From: Papaver somniferum
Taxonomy: Eukaryota; Streptophyta; Magnoliopsida; Ranunculales; Papaveraceae
Length of the DNA stretch: 64,000 nt
Reading direction: 5' to 3'
NCBI RefSeq assembly: GCF_003573695.1
Contig: NC_039362.1
Location: 14,280,063 to 14,344,062 of the forward strand
The position numbers and the translations under genes are program-made. Positions 1-9,866 of this stretch are shown here, piece by piece. Every line of letters starts with the position of its first letter. The stretch's first letter is position 1. The notes beneath the pieces were generated by a model that saw nothing but the letters and a program-made list of their open reading frames with translations, was not told the DNA's origin and made no database searches.

Positions 1-640
1 TCAAATTGTACTCCCAATCAAAGAGTACAGCTTCAGCACAAATATCTCGACGATGACACATTGATTCAACACCAGCACATCAAGTGTAACTAAACGATAA
101 GTCTTCATTATCCCATGATAAGACTTCTGAAGCATATGCAACATCATTCATACATGGATGACACTAACTCCTTCAATATACACTGGGAAACCTGAGGTGA
201 TTTCGTGAAACTTCATCAACGGGTTTTCGTTACATCACAAGCCCCTGCATGATTGAGGAACTTTCTCTCTTCACCAATCACATCCAGTATGAAAACTCTT
301 GATGCCATCTACCCCAACAATGTCGATTCACTGACAAAGCCAGTTCGTGGTAAAGTTATGCTTTCAAGAGCATTTAGGTTGAAATATCAGTACACCTCCA
401 TCTTACGGACGCTCAACTCATAAACTAGTTCGTTAATGTAAAAGGCTCACTGGATGGAGGAGCAAAGATTATATCTATAATCATGGTTCTAACCTTTTTC
501 GGTCTTTGGAGCAATTCCAACCATGGCATCAGCATCAAATAATATCTAAAGGAACACCATCCATGATCTCAGCATCGACAAGGATATCTGGAGCGTAATC
601 ATTCATGGTCTCAGCACCAACAACGGTCTCAGGAGCAACA
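1..640 (-). pseudogene. Decayed paralogue of the antisense ORF
   Basis: On the minus strand, bases 1-28 encode VLFDWEYNL, almost the same as DVLFDWEYNLK in the intact antisense ORF (bases about 1675-1710). The stretch 420-640 matches 23646-23880 of the other copy, where remnants of the acidic leader and of the HELxGxxSIP segment can be read. The element therefore carried two related antisense ORFs in tandem, this one now broken by stops and frameshifts. The upstream end lies outside the window. Confidence 0.5.
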
Positions 641-874
641 TCCTCAGGGCTTCATCAACTTATCATTCTCTTAAGTGTTACACATGAATCAGACTTCTCC
701 AAGAACTAATGATTCATATCAAGATGTGTAGACCTGATAACATGGTCTCATGAAAGTCTTCCCAAAGCTTGCACTATTGGTGGGCATAATCCAAAGTCTC
801 CTCCAAGATGTTATCATCGCCTCTACAAATGAGATACGACATGCTCCGGGCCATGGGTTTACATAAACGTACCA

Positions 875-1081
875 ATGGGTGAGGAATGGGACAATACTTC
901 CTCAACAAAAGATGTTCTCCTATGTTTCTTCTACAACATACCAAAAGGGCGCATCAATTGGACATACGAGCTGAAAGATATGGCCTTTACCGTCAGGTCT
1001 ACGGAATCTGAAAAATTTGTACGGGATTACAAATTGCAAATGCGCACGCTTCGTTGGATGACCTCTACAACTACAAATTGA
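875..1081 (+). CDS. Small sense ORF conserved between two element copies
   Basis: A 68-residue ORF starting MGEEWDNTSSTKDV. The other gypsy copy has the same ORF (23221-23427, minus strand), of equal length and with the stop in the same place. Roughly four fifths of residues agree. No domain is recognised. Because the two copies are similar as DNA, conservation of the frame does not prove translation. It could equally be a relic of a longer frame. Confidence 0.25.
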   Translation: MGEEWDNTSSTKDVLLCFFYNIPKGRINWTYELKDMAFTVRSTESEKFVRDYKLQMRTLRWMTSTTTN

Positions 1082-1511
1082 ATGATTCTTTTCTCATGTG
1101 ATAACTCAGCCTCGTAGCTTCGAAAGTTGGTGTCAAGCATCGAATTCCGATCTTGTATGAGGTCCCTACAGCTTCTAGAGCATACAACACGCAAGCAACA
1201 ATTCTTAGACGGGATTTATGACTTCCACAGTCGATCGGTGTCCACCAGGTGTCTTCGCTAAGTCCTTCATCAAGGTACCTCCAACTTCGACCACCTAGGT
1301 CTTTACATCAATTTTTCTACCTGTGTCCTCTATCTAGGTCTCACCAGAAGAAGGGAGAACGAAAGGGAGAGACTTATCAAAATGCCGGGGAATGACGGTC
1401 CACTTGTCAAGACGATCGATTTCACAATCCAAAACCGATCAAGAAATCAAGACCAGAATAAAACCTCACATATCTCAGAAGTCCAAGGTTCAAGATATCA
1501 TGGAAAGAAAA

Positions 1512-2192
1512 CTAAAGAAAGTCCGCAAAATAAGATTTCTGCTTTTCTTCATCCATATTCTTCAACACGGCATCACTGGTGGTGAAAGAAGTGTCACCTT
1601 CCACCGCTTTCCTTATAGCATCAATATTTTGACGAAGCCACTTCAAATTGAAGCCAAGTTCTTCAGCTTTCTTCAAGTTATACTCCCAATCAAAGAGTAC
1701 ATCCCGGGTGACAGTATTTCCAGTTGTGATGCGGATATCATTTATAACACGCAATATGGCTTCTACTTGCCTCGTCAAGAAATAACTATGCTTCGGATCC
1801 TTGGTAACGACGATGTGCCCATACATCTTCCATGGTTTCTCGTACAAGCCTGCATATCCAATGGGAATGCTGAATCTGCCAACTAGTTCATGATACGGGA
1901 GTGAAGCATCGAATGGAGGATAAAAAGCAACTCCTGCACTTGGATATTCATGCACCACTATACGGTTCTCAATTACTGGAGCAGCCTCCAGGGCAACAGT
2001 TTCTTCAGTATTCTCTACTGGTGTTTCAGTTTCTTCTATCACTGAAGCAGAAACAATCTGAGTTTCCAAGACTTCAATGACAACCTTATCGTGGACTTTA
2101 AGTGGAGAGATTGTTGTCTCTTCATCAATAACTCCAGGGCAGTTTGAGTTATCCTCATTGGTTTCAATATCCTCAACTTCGGTATTTGGCAC
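1512..2192 (-). CDS. Antisense ORF of the gypsy element, unknown function
   Basis: A 226-residue open frame on the strand opposite to the element's own transcription. The first 75 residues are acidic and low in complexity (many Glu, Thr, Val, Asn). The rest looks like a folded domain, with segments such as FDASLPYHELVGRFSIP, KPWKMYGHIVV, DWEYNLKKAEELGFNLKWLR and a charged helical end. No catalytic motif or membrane segment is visible. Antisense extra ORFs are known in some plant Ty3/gypsy lineages. Assigning this one to that class is inference from position, strand and domain-like composition. It is the only intact copy in the window. The matching region of the complete element is shortened and broken. 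Confidence 0.6.
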   Translation of the reverse strand: MPNTEVEDIETNEDNSNCPGVIDEETTISPLKVHDKVVIEVLETQIVSASVIEETETPVENTEETVALEAAPVIENRIVVHEYPSAGVAFYPPFDASLPYHELVGRFSIPIGYAGLYEKPWKMYGHIVVTKDPKHSYFLTRQVEAILRVINDIRITTGNTVTRDVLFDWEYNLKKAEELGFNLKWLRQNIDAIRKAVEGDTSFTTSDAVLKNMDEEKQKSYFADFL

Positions 2193-4428
2193 CTAATACG
2201 AAGATTACATGAGGTTAGAGTCATTTAAGCTTGAAACCAAATGAGATCATAAAATACATCATACAATCAATCCACAATTATCAATATTAATCATTATACA
2301 CTCAAGGAACGAGCAAATAGCATGAAAGTCATGAAAATACGTTTTACGGTAACCTCGTCTGAAAAAACTGTACTCTGCCATGTACTAAAAGACGAACTGG
2401 GAGAAATATACGAGGAATCTGAAGATGGGTTATATACCATTCTCTTCGTATGGATGTCCTCTACAACGTCTCAAAATTTCATGACAATCCGATGAACGAT
2501 CAAAGAGATGTGTCTAAAACATGGAGCAACATGCCATCTGAAAAAGTTCTGAAGGTCTCCTGGAAGTTCACTATTTCGCCTTTTTCAGGCCCTAAACATG
2601 TTCAAACTTCAAATAGATTCTTCACAAAATCTTGGAAATTTCCTGGGATTGAATATACATATGCAAACCGCGAAAATCCGACTTCGGACGAAGATTCTAC
2701 AACGTTTCTAGTAAAATCTGAAGTCAGAAATTTTCCGGTGACGTATTTCAGCAAAGTTATCCATAAATTCACATGGATTTTCATTCATTCATTCACGAAT
2801 CAGAGATATCATACTTCTTTGAAGAAATTACAGGAGATATACTTACTAAGGGAGTCTCTAAATCATTTGAAGGCTCGACGATGCTAGAATCTCCGTTGAC
2901 AACACCGCTATCTCTATTCGGTTCGGGATTTCGAGAATTCTCCATATTCCCATCTCCCAAAGAAGAGTGCGCTTCATCAACATGATTCTTATCTACAATG
3001 ATTTCTTCCTGGATTCATCAACAAAAATTATTATTATTTCATTCAAGGAAATGCCGCGATCACCTGCACGAAAGAGATGTTTACATCGACCTCTTCATCA
3101 TTACTGGATTCCTGAATTGTTCGCCTGGGAAAAAGTTGAAGACCGTCAATCGATGTAGAAAAGGTCTGAAAATAAATAACAAAACCTTGGTCTCGTGATC
3201 CTAATTACACGGGAAGGAAAAAGTCATGACACAAGGAGCGCTAACAACTCACCAAAGAAACGGCTGGGGACTGCACATCATTTGCTAACATCCTGTAGTC
3301 CTTACTTCTGGGTGCTCCGACCCGAAGACTTTCTTACTTTTTCGAGGAGTCTACACTGATCTGAAACCTCACTACATGATCATCCTGTGGTATAGTTGAT
3401 GAAATAACCAGGAGTACAACTCAGTATGAAGGATCTCTCACCATCACTCAGAGGTCCCACAAGTACCATTTCTTGAAGTTACACCCGCGGAGATGTCATC
3501 CCTGGAAACATCGTCTTTGAAAGTGTCATCATGGTAGTCAGTCATTCTTGCAAATTGGCTGTGATAGATTCATAACATTCAGCGCATCATTTATACAAAG
3601 CACGGGATTCAACAAAACAACGAATCATGGAATAAAGATGCTCACATCAGCGTAACTTTCAACTCTTACCTGTTTATGATTCCACTAACAGTACATGAGT
3701 TAATACTTCAAATCTTGCTCGTTCCTTCAAACCTGCTAAGACGAGCAAAATTATGACATGATTTTCACAAAACCGTGAACAACCCACGTAAATTTTACAA
3801 TGTGAACATTCATTTGTTTCTCAAAATCTGGACAGACGTCCATTCTACGATTGTGAAAACTCACGTATAGACATTCTTTCACCATGTATGGTTGTCTACT
3901 TTCAACAATTGTTCAAAATCAAAACATTGATTTTACAAAATATATTTTAACGTGAAACTCACGTGAGTTTGAAAAATATATATATTTTGCTCCTTCACAC
4001 GAGCATCCACCTTTGAAACGAGAGTTTATTCCACTTTGTGAGATCTCACATATTTTAAAAATAAAATTTTGTTTTTCGTGAAAGCTCATAGACAAAATTT
4101 TTATCATTAGACTCAGGTCTATTTTGTTGTTTCTTAAACTAACGAACGAACGAGCGTCTGCGCTAAAACGGATCCCTTTCTTGGGCCCGGCCCGTGAATC
4201 CTAAACGACCAAGGTCCCATCGTCCAAGCCAGCGGTTCAACACCAATTTATGCTCATCAAACGATGCTCCAATCATGACATTGAAGCCTTCATCAAGTCG
4301 TGGTTTGCTCATGCTCTCTAAATACGGTAACGTCTCAACTTACGACTAAGTTCAATTAATGGTATTATTATTTATGGCCGGAAAATCACCATTTAATGCT
4401 GACTGAGGAACACAACTTTCCTCAGTAA

Positions 4429-4441
4429 GCAGGGGACTTAA
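4429..4441 (+). other. Polypurine tract of gypsy element
   Basis: GCAGGGGACTTAA lies directly before the LTR start TGTAGATGG. The same motif stands next to the 3' LTR of the complete copy (20175-20187, minus strand). It would prime plus-strand DNA synthesis and fixes the orientation of the element as +. Confidence 0.7.
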
Positions 4442-4675
4442 TGTAGATGGTAGATTTTCGACAAGGGCTAAATCTTATACTCATAATTATACGAAGCTCT
4501 GATCCAGCAATCAGACATGAGTATCGAGACACGAGTCTCTCATCGAATTCTCAACGGAGAGTACTTTCTCTCAGAGTACATGTAGATATGTAGTCTCACG
4601 ACTGGACAATGGCATATCTCATGAATACTGGATACTTTCAGTGATTAATTCTATATAGTATCACGAGATGGACGG

Positions 4676-4827
4676 CTCCTAGACAGCTTGCTCTGCTAGT
4701 ATAGAGCGATAACGTCTTCAGGAACAAACAACGAGTTTACCCTGACTATATAAAGGATATGACTTACCGACAAGCTCATATCGGGATAATTAATTCTCCT
4801 AGACAGCTTGCTCTGCTAGTATAGAGC
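4676..4827 (+). repeat. Direct repeat of 32 bp inside gypsy LTR
   Basis: CTCCTAGACAGCTTGCTCTG and the following 12 bases occur identically at 4676-4707 and 4796-4827, 120 bp apart. This is one of the LTR's internal repeat blocks. Confidence 0.8.
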
Positions 4828-4839
4828 CACAAAGTTAAT

Positions 4840-5140
4840 TATTCCTAATTACTCCTATTCCATGGTCGAATCCACGACTGGTCCCATGGAATGGCAATAA
4901 TAATTGTTCTGATTCTATGATCGAATCCACGGCTTGATCTCATAGAATAGCAATAACTATATTATCTCATTACTCCGATTTCATGATCGAATCCACAACT
5001 GGTCTCATAAATGGTAATAGATAAATCTTAACTACTCCAATTCTATGGTCGAATCTACGATCCCATGGAATGGTAATGCTCACTTTATTATTCCGAATTC
5101 GTAGTCGAATCCTCAGTTGATCCTATGAATTAAAAATAAA
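4840..5140 (+). repeat. Tandem block of about 65 bp units, ATGGTCGAATCCACGACTGG type
   Basis: Five degenerate units share a core of the form CCATGGTCGAATCCACGACT followed by GGTCCCATGGAATGG. Each unit is a short imperfect palindrome because the start and end of a unit complement each other. Reverse-complement blocks lie at 19230-19625 and 29415-29750 in the other LTRs. Confidence 0.75.
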
Positions 5141-5374
5141 CATATTATTAGTCAGTTTTGTGAATTATTCTCCACTGAATTCCACAATTAGTAATAAATA
5201 ATCAACAACCGGGCGTCTGAGCTACCTCTAAGTAAGCCCCGATTCAAATGGTGAAGGTGTATTCAACGACGATACACTAACAGTCACCGCACGAACGAGT
5301 ATTTCAAAAATACAACGAAACAATGAACCTATGCAAAATAGGGAAGAAAATAATAAATAATTGAAAATATTGAC

Positions 5375-6420
5375 CAGGGTGCTGGGAGTACGGACACACG
5401 ACCGACCGACCGTGTCGTGGTCAATCCCACGCCAGTTTTATATTTTTAATGCATTTTTATTACTTTCCATGATTTGATGAAAATTCTCTCATTTTATCAA
5501 ATCTCCTTCGTCTCGAGGAAACTCCTCGGTTTCATGGTACTTCCATAAATCCATAAAAAATAATATAAAATTAAGGAAAGGAGTGTGGAGCGTGACCATT
5601 GGCCAACCGGCCATGCCTTGGTCCCAACCGGTCCCACACCCCACGGTTCCTTATTTCTCTAATTTCATGAAAAAACTCCTTGATTTCATGGTATTTTTGC
5701 ACAAATCATCTACAAATAAATAAATAAAATAAAATTATGAAAACTTGTGGGACCAGGCCACTAGCCGGCCGGTCATGCCCTAGCCGGTCCCACACGCCCT
5801 TTGCTTTATTATTTTATTATTATTTATCCTATTTTTCCTTGAATTCTTCAAATTCCTTGATTTTATGGTATTTCTCTCAAATTAGGAAAAATTCCCTCAA
5901 ATCATCAAAAATACCTAAAAATATTAAAAAATTATGAAAAACTCGTGGGACCGGTCCATAGCCGGCAGGCCATGCCTCTACGGTCCTACACGCCCTTGTT
6001 TTTATTATTTTAATATTTTTTGCTTCCCTGAACTCATGAAAACTCATTCAATTCATGGAAACTCCCTAAATTCATCAAATTTCTCAAAATTCATGAATTT
6101 TTCATAAAATCATCAAAATATTATAAAATTAAGAAAAAGGCACCACGGGACTGTGGTCACGACCTGCCGAACATGCCTTGACCATGGCGGTCCCACGCCT
6201 CCTCATTCCATATTTTATAATTATTTTTCGTCATCTCATGGTGTTTTCCTCAGTTTCGTCGAAACCCTAATTTTGGCATATTTTCTGGAATGGATGCTCA
6301 ATTGCACGCCAGAAAATATCAAAATTATCAGGACTGAGACGTGGACGCCTTGGGGACACGAGCACGCTATCTTGAACGACCAAGATTGGCTCTTTGGCCC
6401 ACGGGAGCCGGTCCCATCAA
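5375..6420 (+). repeat. GC-rich GGGACCGG / CCGGTCCC islands in AT-rich LTR
   Basis: About six units of 190-200 bp each hold an AT-rich stretch (TTTCATGGTATTT, AAATAATAA) and a 40-60 bp GC-rich island with GTGGGACC, GGCCGG(T/C)CATGCC and GGTCCCACAC motifs. The two halves of an island are complementary, so each can form a GC-rich stem. Equivalent islands lie at 18555-19020 and 28740-29205 in the other LTRs and in the old copy near 15880-15945. Confidence 0.7.
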
Positions 6421-7487
6421 TTTTCACAGTTTTGACCTAATTTGCACAATTGCTCGTATTAGGTCCAAAACTCTTCCAAACACTTTGGATTTTCATGAAG
6501 TGATCGTCAGGCGGTCACGTGACAACCCAGGGATGATTTCATGATTCCATGGTCGGTCCCTCGCCTCGTTATAATTAATTAGGTTTTCTCACCTAAGGCT
6601 CAGACGAGCATTTTTTAATAAATGATTAAGCCAACATTTAATCATTCTTCCACCAACAAATCGTCACTCTTCAGGAGTTCTTCGTATTTGATCACGAGAG
6701 TATATGGACACCACATGGTTGATCCACGGTCCCATGTAGTCGCTCCCTCCTTCATCCCATGGTTGAAATTCTGACGAACCATCAATTGACCATCAATTGA
6801 TCAAATTAGGGTTTCTGAATCCAAGGATCATCATTCCAGATCGTTAACCTTAATAATTTTAAGATGATCCCATGGTCATTAATTTTATTAATTATGCTCG
6901 GTTCAACGACCAGTATTCTAATTAATATTTTTGGTATGCTGCCAATAATCTATCAGATGAGCAACACATGCTCAGTCGATCAAATATTCAACAATTTATC
7001 ACATGAGCATCACTTGATCAGATGAGGAATATTTTCTCAATATTGGTTCAACAATCAATATTCAACGATCCATCGAATGAGCAATACTTGCTTACTTCAT
7101 CGTAAGAACTATACCTCTGTCTCATGACATGTTCAATTCATGAGTTTCAGAACATCATGTTCAACTCAGCAACTACACGGACTTATCGTCCCATCAAACC
7201 ACGAAGTCATCAATTGACTAACATACCACGAGACGTCAATCGTGTCACTTTGGTGGGATATCACTTAGGGTTTTTATCTGGCGGTCTACGACACGTGTGT
7301 TCAAACATACGATGAAATGTGAGCAAGTCGTACAATCAGTTGAAGGAATTCACGAGGTAGTGGGTGGAAAATCGACCAAGTCTCCACACGTTGAGAAACT
7401 GGTTTCAAACACGATCTCCACTTCCCCACTCCTTTATTCCATCAACTGTCACACTTCATGGGATCATGGTGTCTAAAATTCCAGCAA

Positions 7488-7495
7488 TATAAATA
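7488..7495 (+). promoter_or_regulatory. TATA-like box of gypsy LTR
   Basis: TATAAATA is followed by AGTCTCTGAATC. The same box and context are kept in the other two LTRs (16884-16891 and 27099-27106, minus strand). Its position about 425 bp before the LTR end fits the promoter of the element. Confidence 0.5.
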
Positions 7496-8156
7496 AGTCT
7501 CTGAATCATGATTGAATCATCAACATCATCAGTATCATCAATCTCACGTCAAACTGACAACACGAGATCATCAACTCATCAATTGAGCCACTACTCTCAA
7601 TTGAACAATTTCCATCACTCAGAGCTTATCATATTCAGAATTCACACACCCAAAGTCTTTGATTACCATTGATTCCACACATTTCTCAGCTTCCCTCCTA
7701 CAGATCAACCCATCCTCTCTTGTGACCGAATTTACTCTGGAACGGTCATTGTCTTGATTTAGGCCGGAGTACTACATATTGATCTCTCGAATCTAAAGCA
7801 CCCCCTTTGCAGCGGTGCATCTGTGTGAGGTTTAACATTTCGCTCGGTTCGAGGAGTCTCCTCCGTACGGTCGTCTCCTCAATTCCTTATAAACCAGCAA
7901 ATCGTTTTTCCCCATCTACAGAGTTGTAATGAAATATTTCTGTTGATTCTCTAGGGTTATTCTGTTTCTGCTTGTTTGCTTTGGTCTAAAACCGTTTTTG
8001 CTCATGAACGGCTTCTTCCTTTAAGCCTTTTTGGGATAACCAATTTCTGTTAGGGTTTTGGTCAAAGGTCCTTTTGGAAATTTATTCCCTATCTTCATTC
8101 CTTTTTAAGGTGAAGATTTCCTCCTTTTTTTGAACATTTCATTTATCTATTCCATC

Positions 8157-8486
8157 ATGTCCTCTTCAAGTCTTTCAAGCAAAGAAAGTGATGTTTGGAC
8201 TGTTCTTTTTCCCTCTAAGAAGATTCGCTTTGATTCTTCCGATAATGAGTTGTGCTCTGACAAACGTGTTTTCTCTCCGGATGGGAACTGCTCTGTCTCT
8301 CATTTTGATAAGCTCTCTTTAACCATGAATCTCGTTTTGGAACAAGTACGTGCCCTGAAGAGTGAACTAGAAGCTTCTTCCAAGAGACTTGGAGAAAATA
8401 TGGATAGTCTTGAATCCAAGATTGATCTGATCGAAGATGAGCTTGATGAATATAGGGAATATGAGAAGAGTATTCAAAGTAAGTGA
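8157..8486 (+). CDS. Coiled-coil ORF of copia element, unknown role
   Basis: Starts at MSSSSLSSKESD (the ATG at 8130 in the same frame is less likely) and gives about 109 residues. The first half is Ser/Asp-rich. The second half, from LEQVRALKSELEAS to DELDEYREYEKS, is a heptad-like charged helix. The ORF of the related element at 36637-37101 has the same position relative to the 3' interior and is also helical, though the sequences differ. It may be a remnant of gag or of the third ORF of SIRE-like elements. This is inference. Confidence 0.4.
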   Translation: MSSSSLSSKESDVWTVLFPSKKIRFDSSDNELCSDKRVFSPDGNCSVSHFDKLSLTMNLVLEQVRALKSELEASSKRLGENMDSLESKIDLIEDELDEYREYEKSIQSK

Positions 8487-9854
8487 AATGTTTCATAAGA
8501 GTTGTTTTAAGGAAATCTTCTTATGAGAATTTTATTCTTGTGTTTTTAGGAAGAATAACTAGAGTTTGGAATAACCATTATTGTGATTACACATAGCTAT
8601 GTCCAACGATTTTCATCTTCAATGTTTTTAGATTTATTTGCTTAAATTCTAAAGTTTGTTTGGAAGATGATTTTTGCATTATTAATATTTATGGTTTTAT
8701 ATATTGCAATTTGTTATGGGATATGTGTGTCTGCGTCCGTGAACTATGATTGTCACATACGTGGTCAAAAGTTAAGTCTTTCGTATGTCGATATGCAAGT
8801 ATTGATAAAGGATTGAATGAACTTTTGACAAAAAAAAGTTAAGCCTTTTATGTCATTATGCAAACACTGATGGAATAAAGGATGAACTTTTGTTTACAAT
8901 GATTAAGTATATTATATGTCATTGTGCAAATGGTGATGAAAGATAGAATGAATCTTTGTCTACTCCATAGTATTGATCTTCCCTTATCCATATTTTTTTA
9001 TGTATGTACTTTGCGGCTCCATAAGTTTTCTTATGTTGAGAATTTCCGATTAAATTAATCATGGGTTCTCTTGTGGTTAATTTAATTGAATATTTTGGAT
9101 ACAAATTCATACTCTTATGTGATTTGTTAATGTCCAAAGAAATCCTTATTTTCTTGTGAAAGTAAGGTCGCTTTTGTTGTTCTCTCGAGAATGACATTTT
9201 ATGGGGGAGAGTTCTTAATTGAACTTGTGCTTAATTGCCAAATCTTTGTGGGGAGTGCAGATATGGAATATTATAGGGGTTATCTTGTATCTTTATAAAC
9301 TCCTTGATGAATGCATTTAGCTTCGACTATTTGATTGCATCTAAAAAGTTGATATGTACTTTTTTTTGGTCATGAAGTGTCTCTATGGAAATTTCATGAG
9401 AATCCCACTAGTTTTCGTACCTTTGCCAATTTTATTGACAAAAAGGGGGAGAATTAATGTGTAGTTCGCACTACAAATACATATGGTTTTCGGATCATTA
9501 TGTAAGGGGGAGTGGTTTTCATGTGAGATGAAGTATTGACTAAGGGGGAGTGATACATATCACCATAGTATTGTTGTCGAAGTTATGATGCAATTGAACT
9601 TTGATGCTGTGTAATAATACTATGACATTGTGTAACAATGATTACGAGATTTTGTTTTCTCATTGTTATGGCTTCGTATCTTCAACAACAATGATGCTGC
9701 ATTGAATATCTTTCTAATCATTGGAGTGCTTGGAAGTGACGAAGATTTCGAGTAATGTTAAAGAACCAAGAGGATCATGCATGTGGATGAGAAGCTGCAA
9801 AGTTTATTTATTTTGTATTCCATATGTATTGATAGTTTTGTCACTAAAATTGAC

Positions 9855-9866
9855 AAAGGGGGAGAT
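9855..9866 (+). other. Polypurine tract of SIRE-like element
   Basis: AAAGGGGGAGAT lies immediately before the LTR start TGTTAGAGC. The GGGGGAGA core is typical of SIRE/Maximus-type copia elements, and the same tract borders the LTRs ending at 34859 and 41044 on the minus strand. Confidence 0.85.

Larger units (their letters stand above)
1..4441 (+). mobile_element. Gypsy (Tat-type) element, 3' part of interior
   Basis: This is the downstream part of the interior of a Ty3/gypsy retrotransposon read on the + strand, cut off by the window start. It matches, in reverse orientation, the interior of the complete copy at 20172-26677: position 1 corresponds to about 24390 and position 4440 to about 20175. 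No gag, protease, reverse transcriptase or integrase reading frame is visible in this part. It contains an antisense ORF (1512-2192), a decayed relative of it (1-640) and a small conserved sense ORF (875-1081). Another stretch at 2540-2640 is alike in both copies but is not a recognisable domain. The segment around 1400-2380 is poorly represented in the other copy. Confidence 0.85.
4442..7920 (+). mobile_element. 3' LTR of gypsy element (3.48 kb)
   Basis: The LTR runs from TGTAGATGG to CCATCTACA, a perfect 9-bp terminal inverted repeat with the standard TG...CA ends. It is the reverse complement of the LTRs at 16464-20171 and 26678-30298. It is unusually long and built from several blocks of internal tandem repeats plus GC-rich islands. 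A TATA-like box lies about 430 bp from its end. The following bases belong to a copia interior, so this element probably inserted there. The matching target duplication would be outside the window. Confidence 0.9.
7921..9866 (+). mobile_element. SIRE-like copia element, 3' part of interior
   Basis: This is the downstream interior of a copia element whose 5' end is missing, cut by the gypsy LTR at 7920. It corresponds to the 3' interiors at 34860-36600 and 41045-42316 (reverse orientation). Shared marks are runs of AAGGGGGAG(A/T), for example near 9442, 9507, 9543 and 9855, and interspersed (T)TTAATTGAA-type stretches. It carries one coiled-coil ORF (8157-8486). No polymerase or integrase frame is present. 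Confidence 0.75.

Noticed and set aside
9436..9560. Three extra GGGGGAG tracts as possible independent LTR borders
   Set aside because: They recur in all related interiors at the same places and no LTR start follows them. They are internal features of the SIRE-like 3' region.
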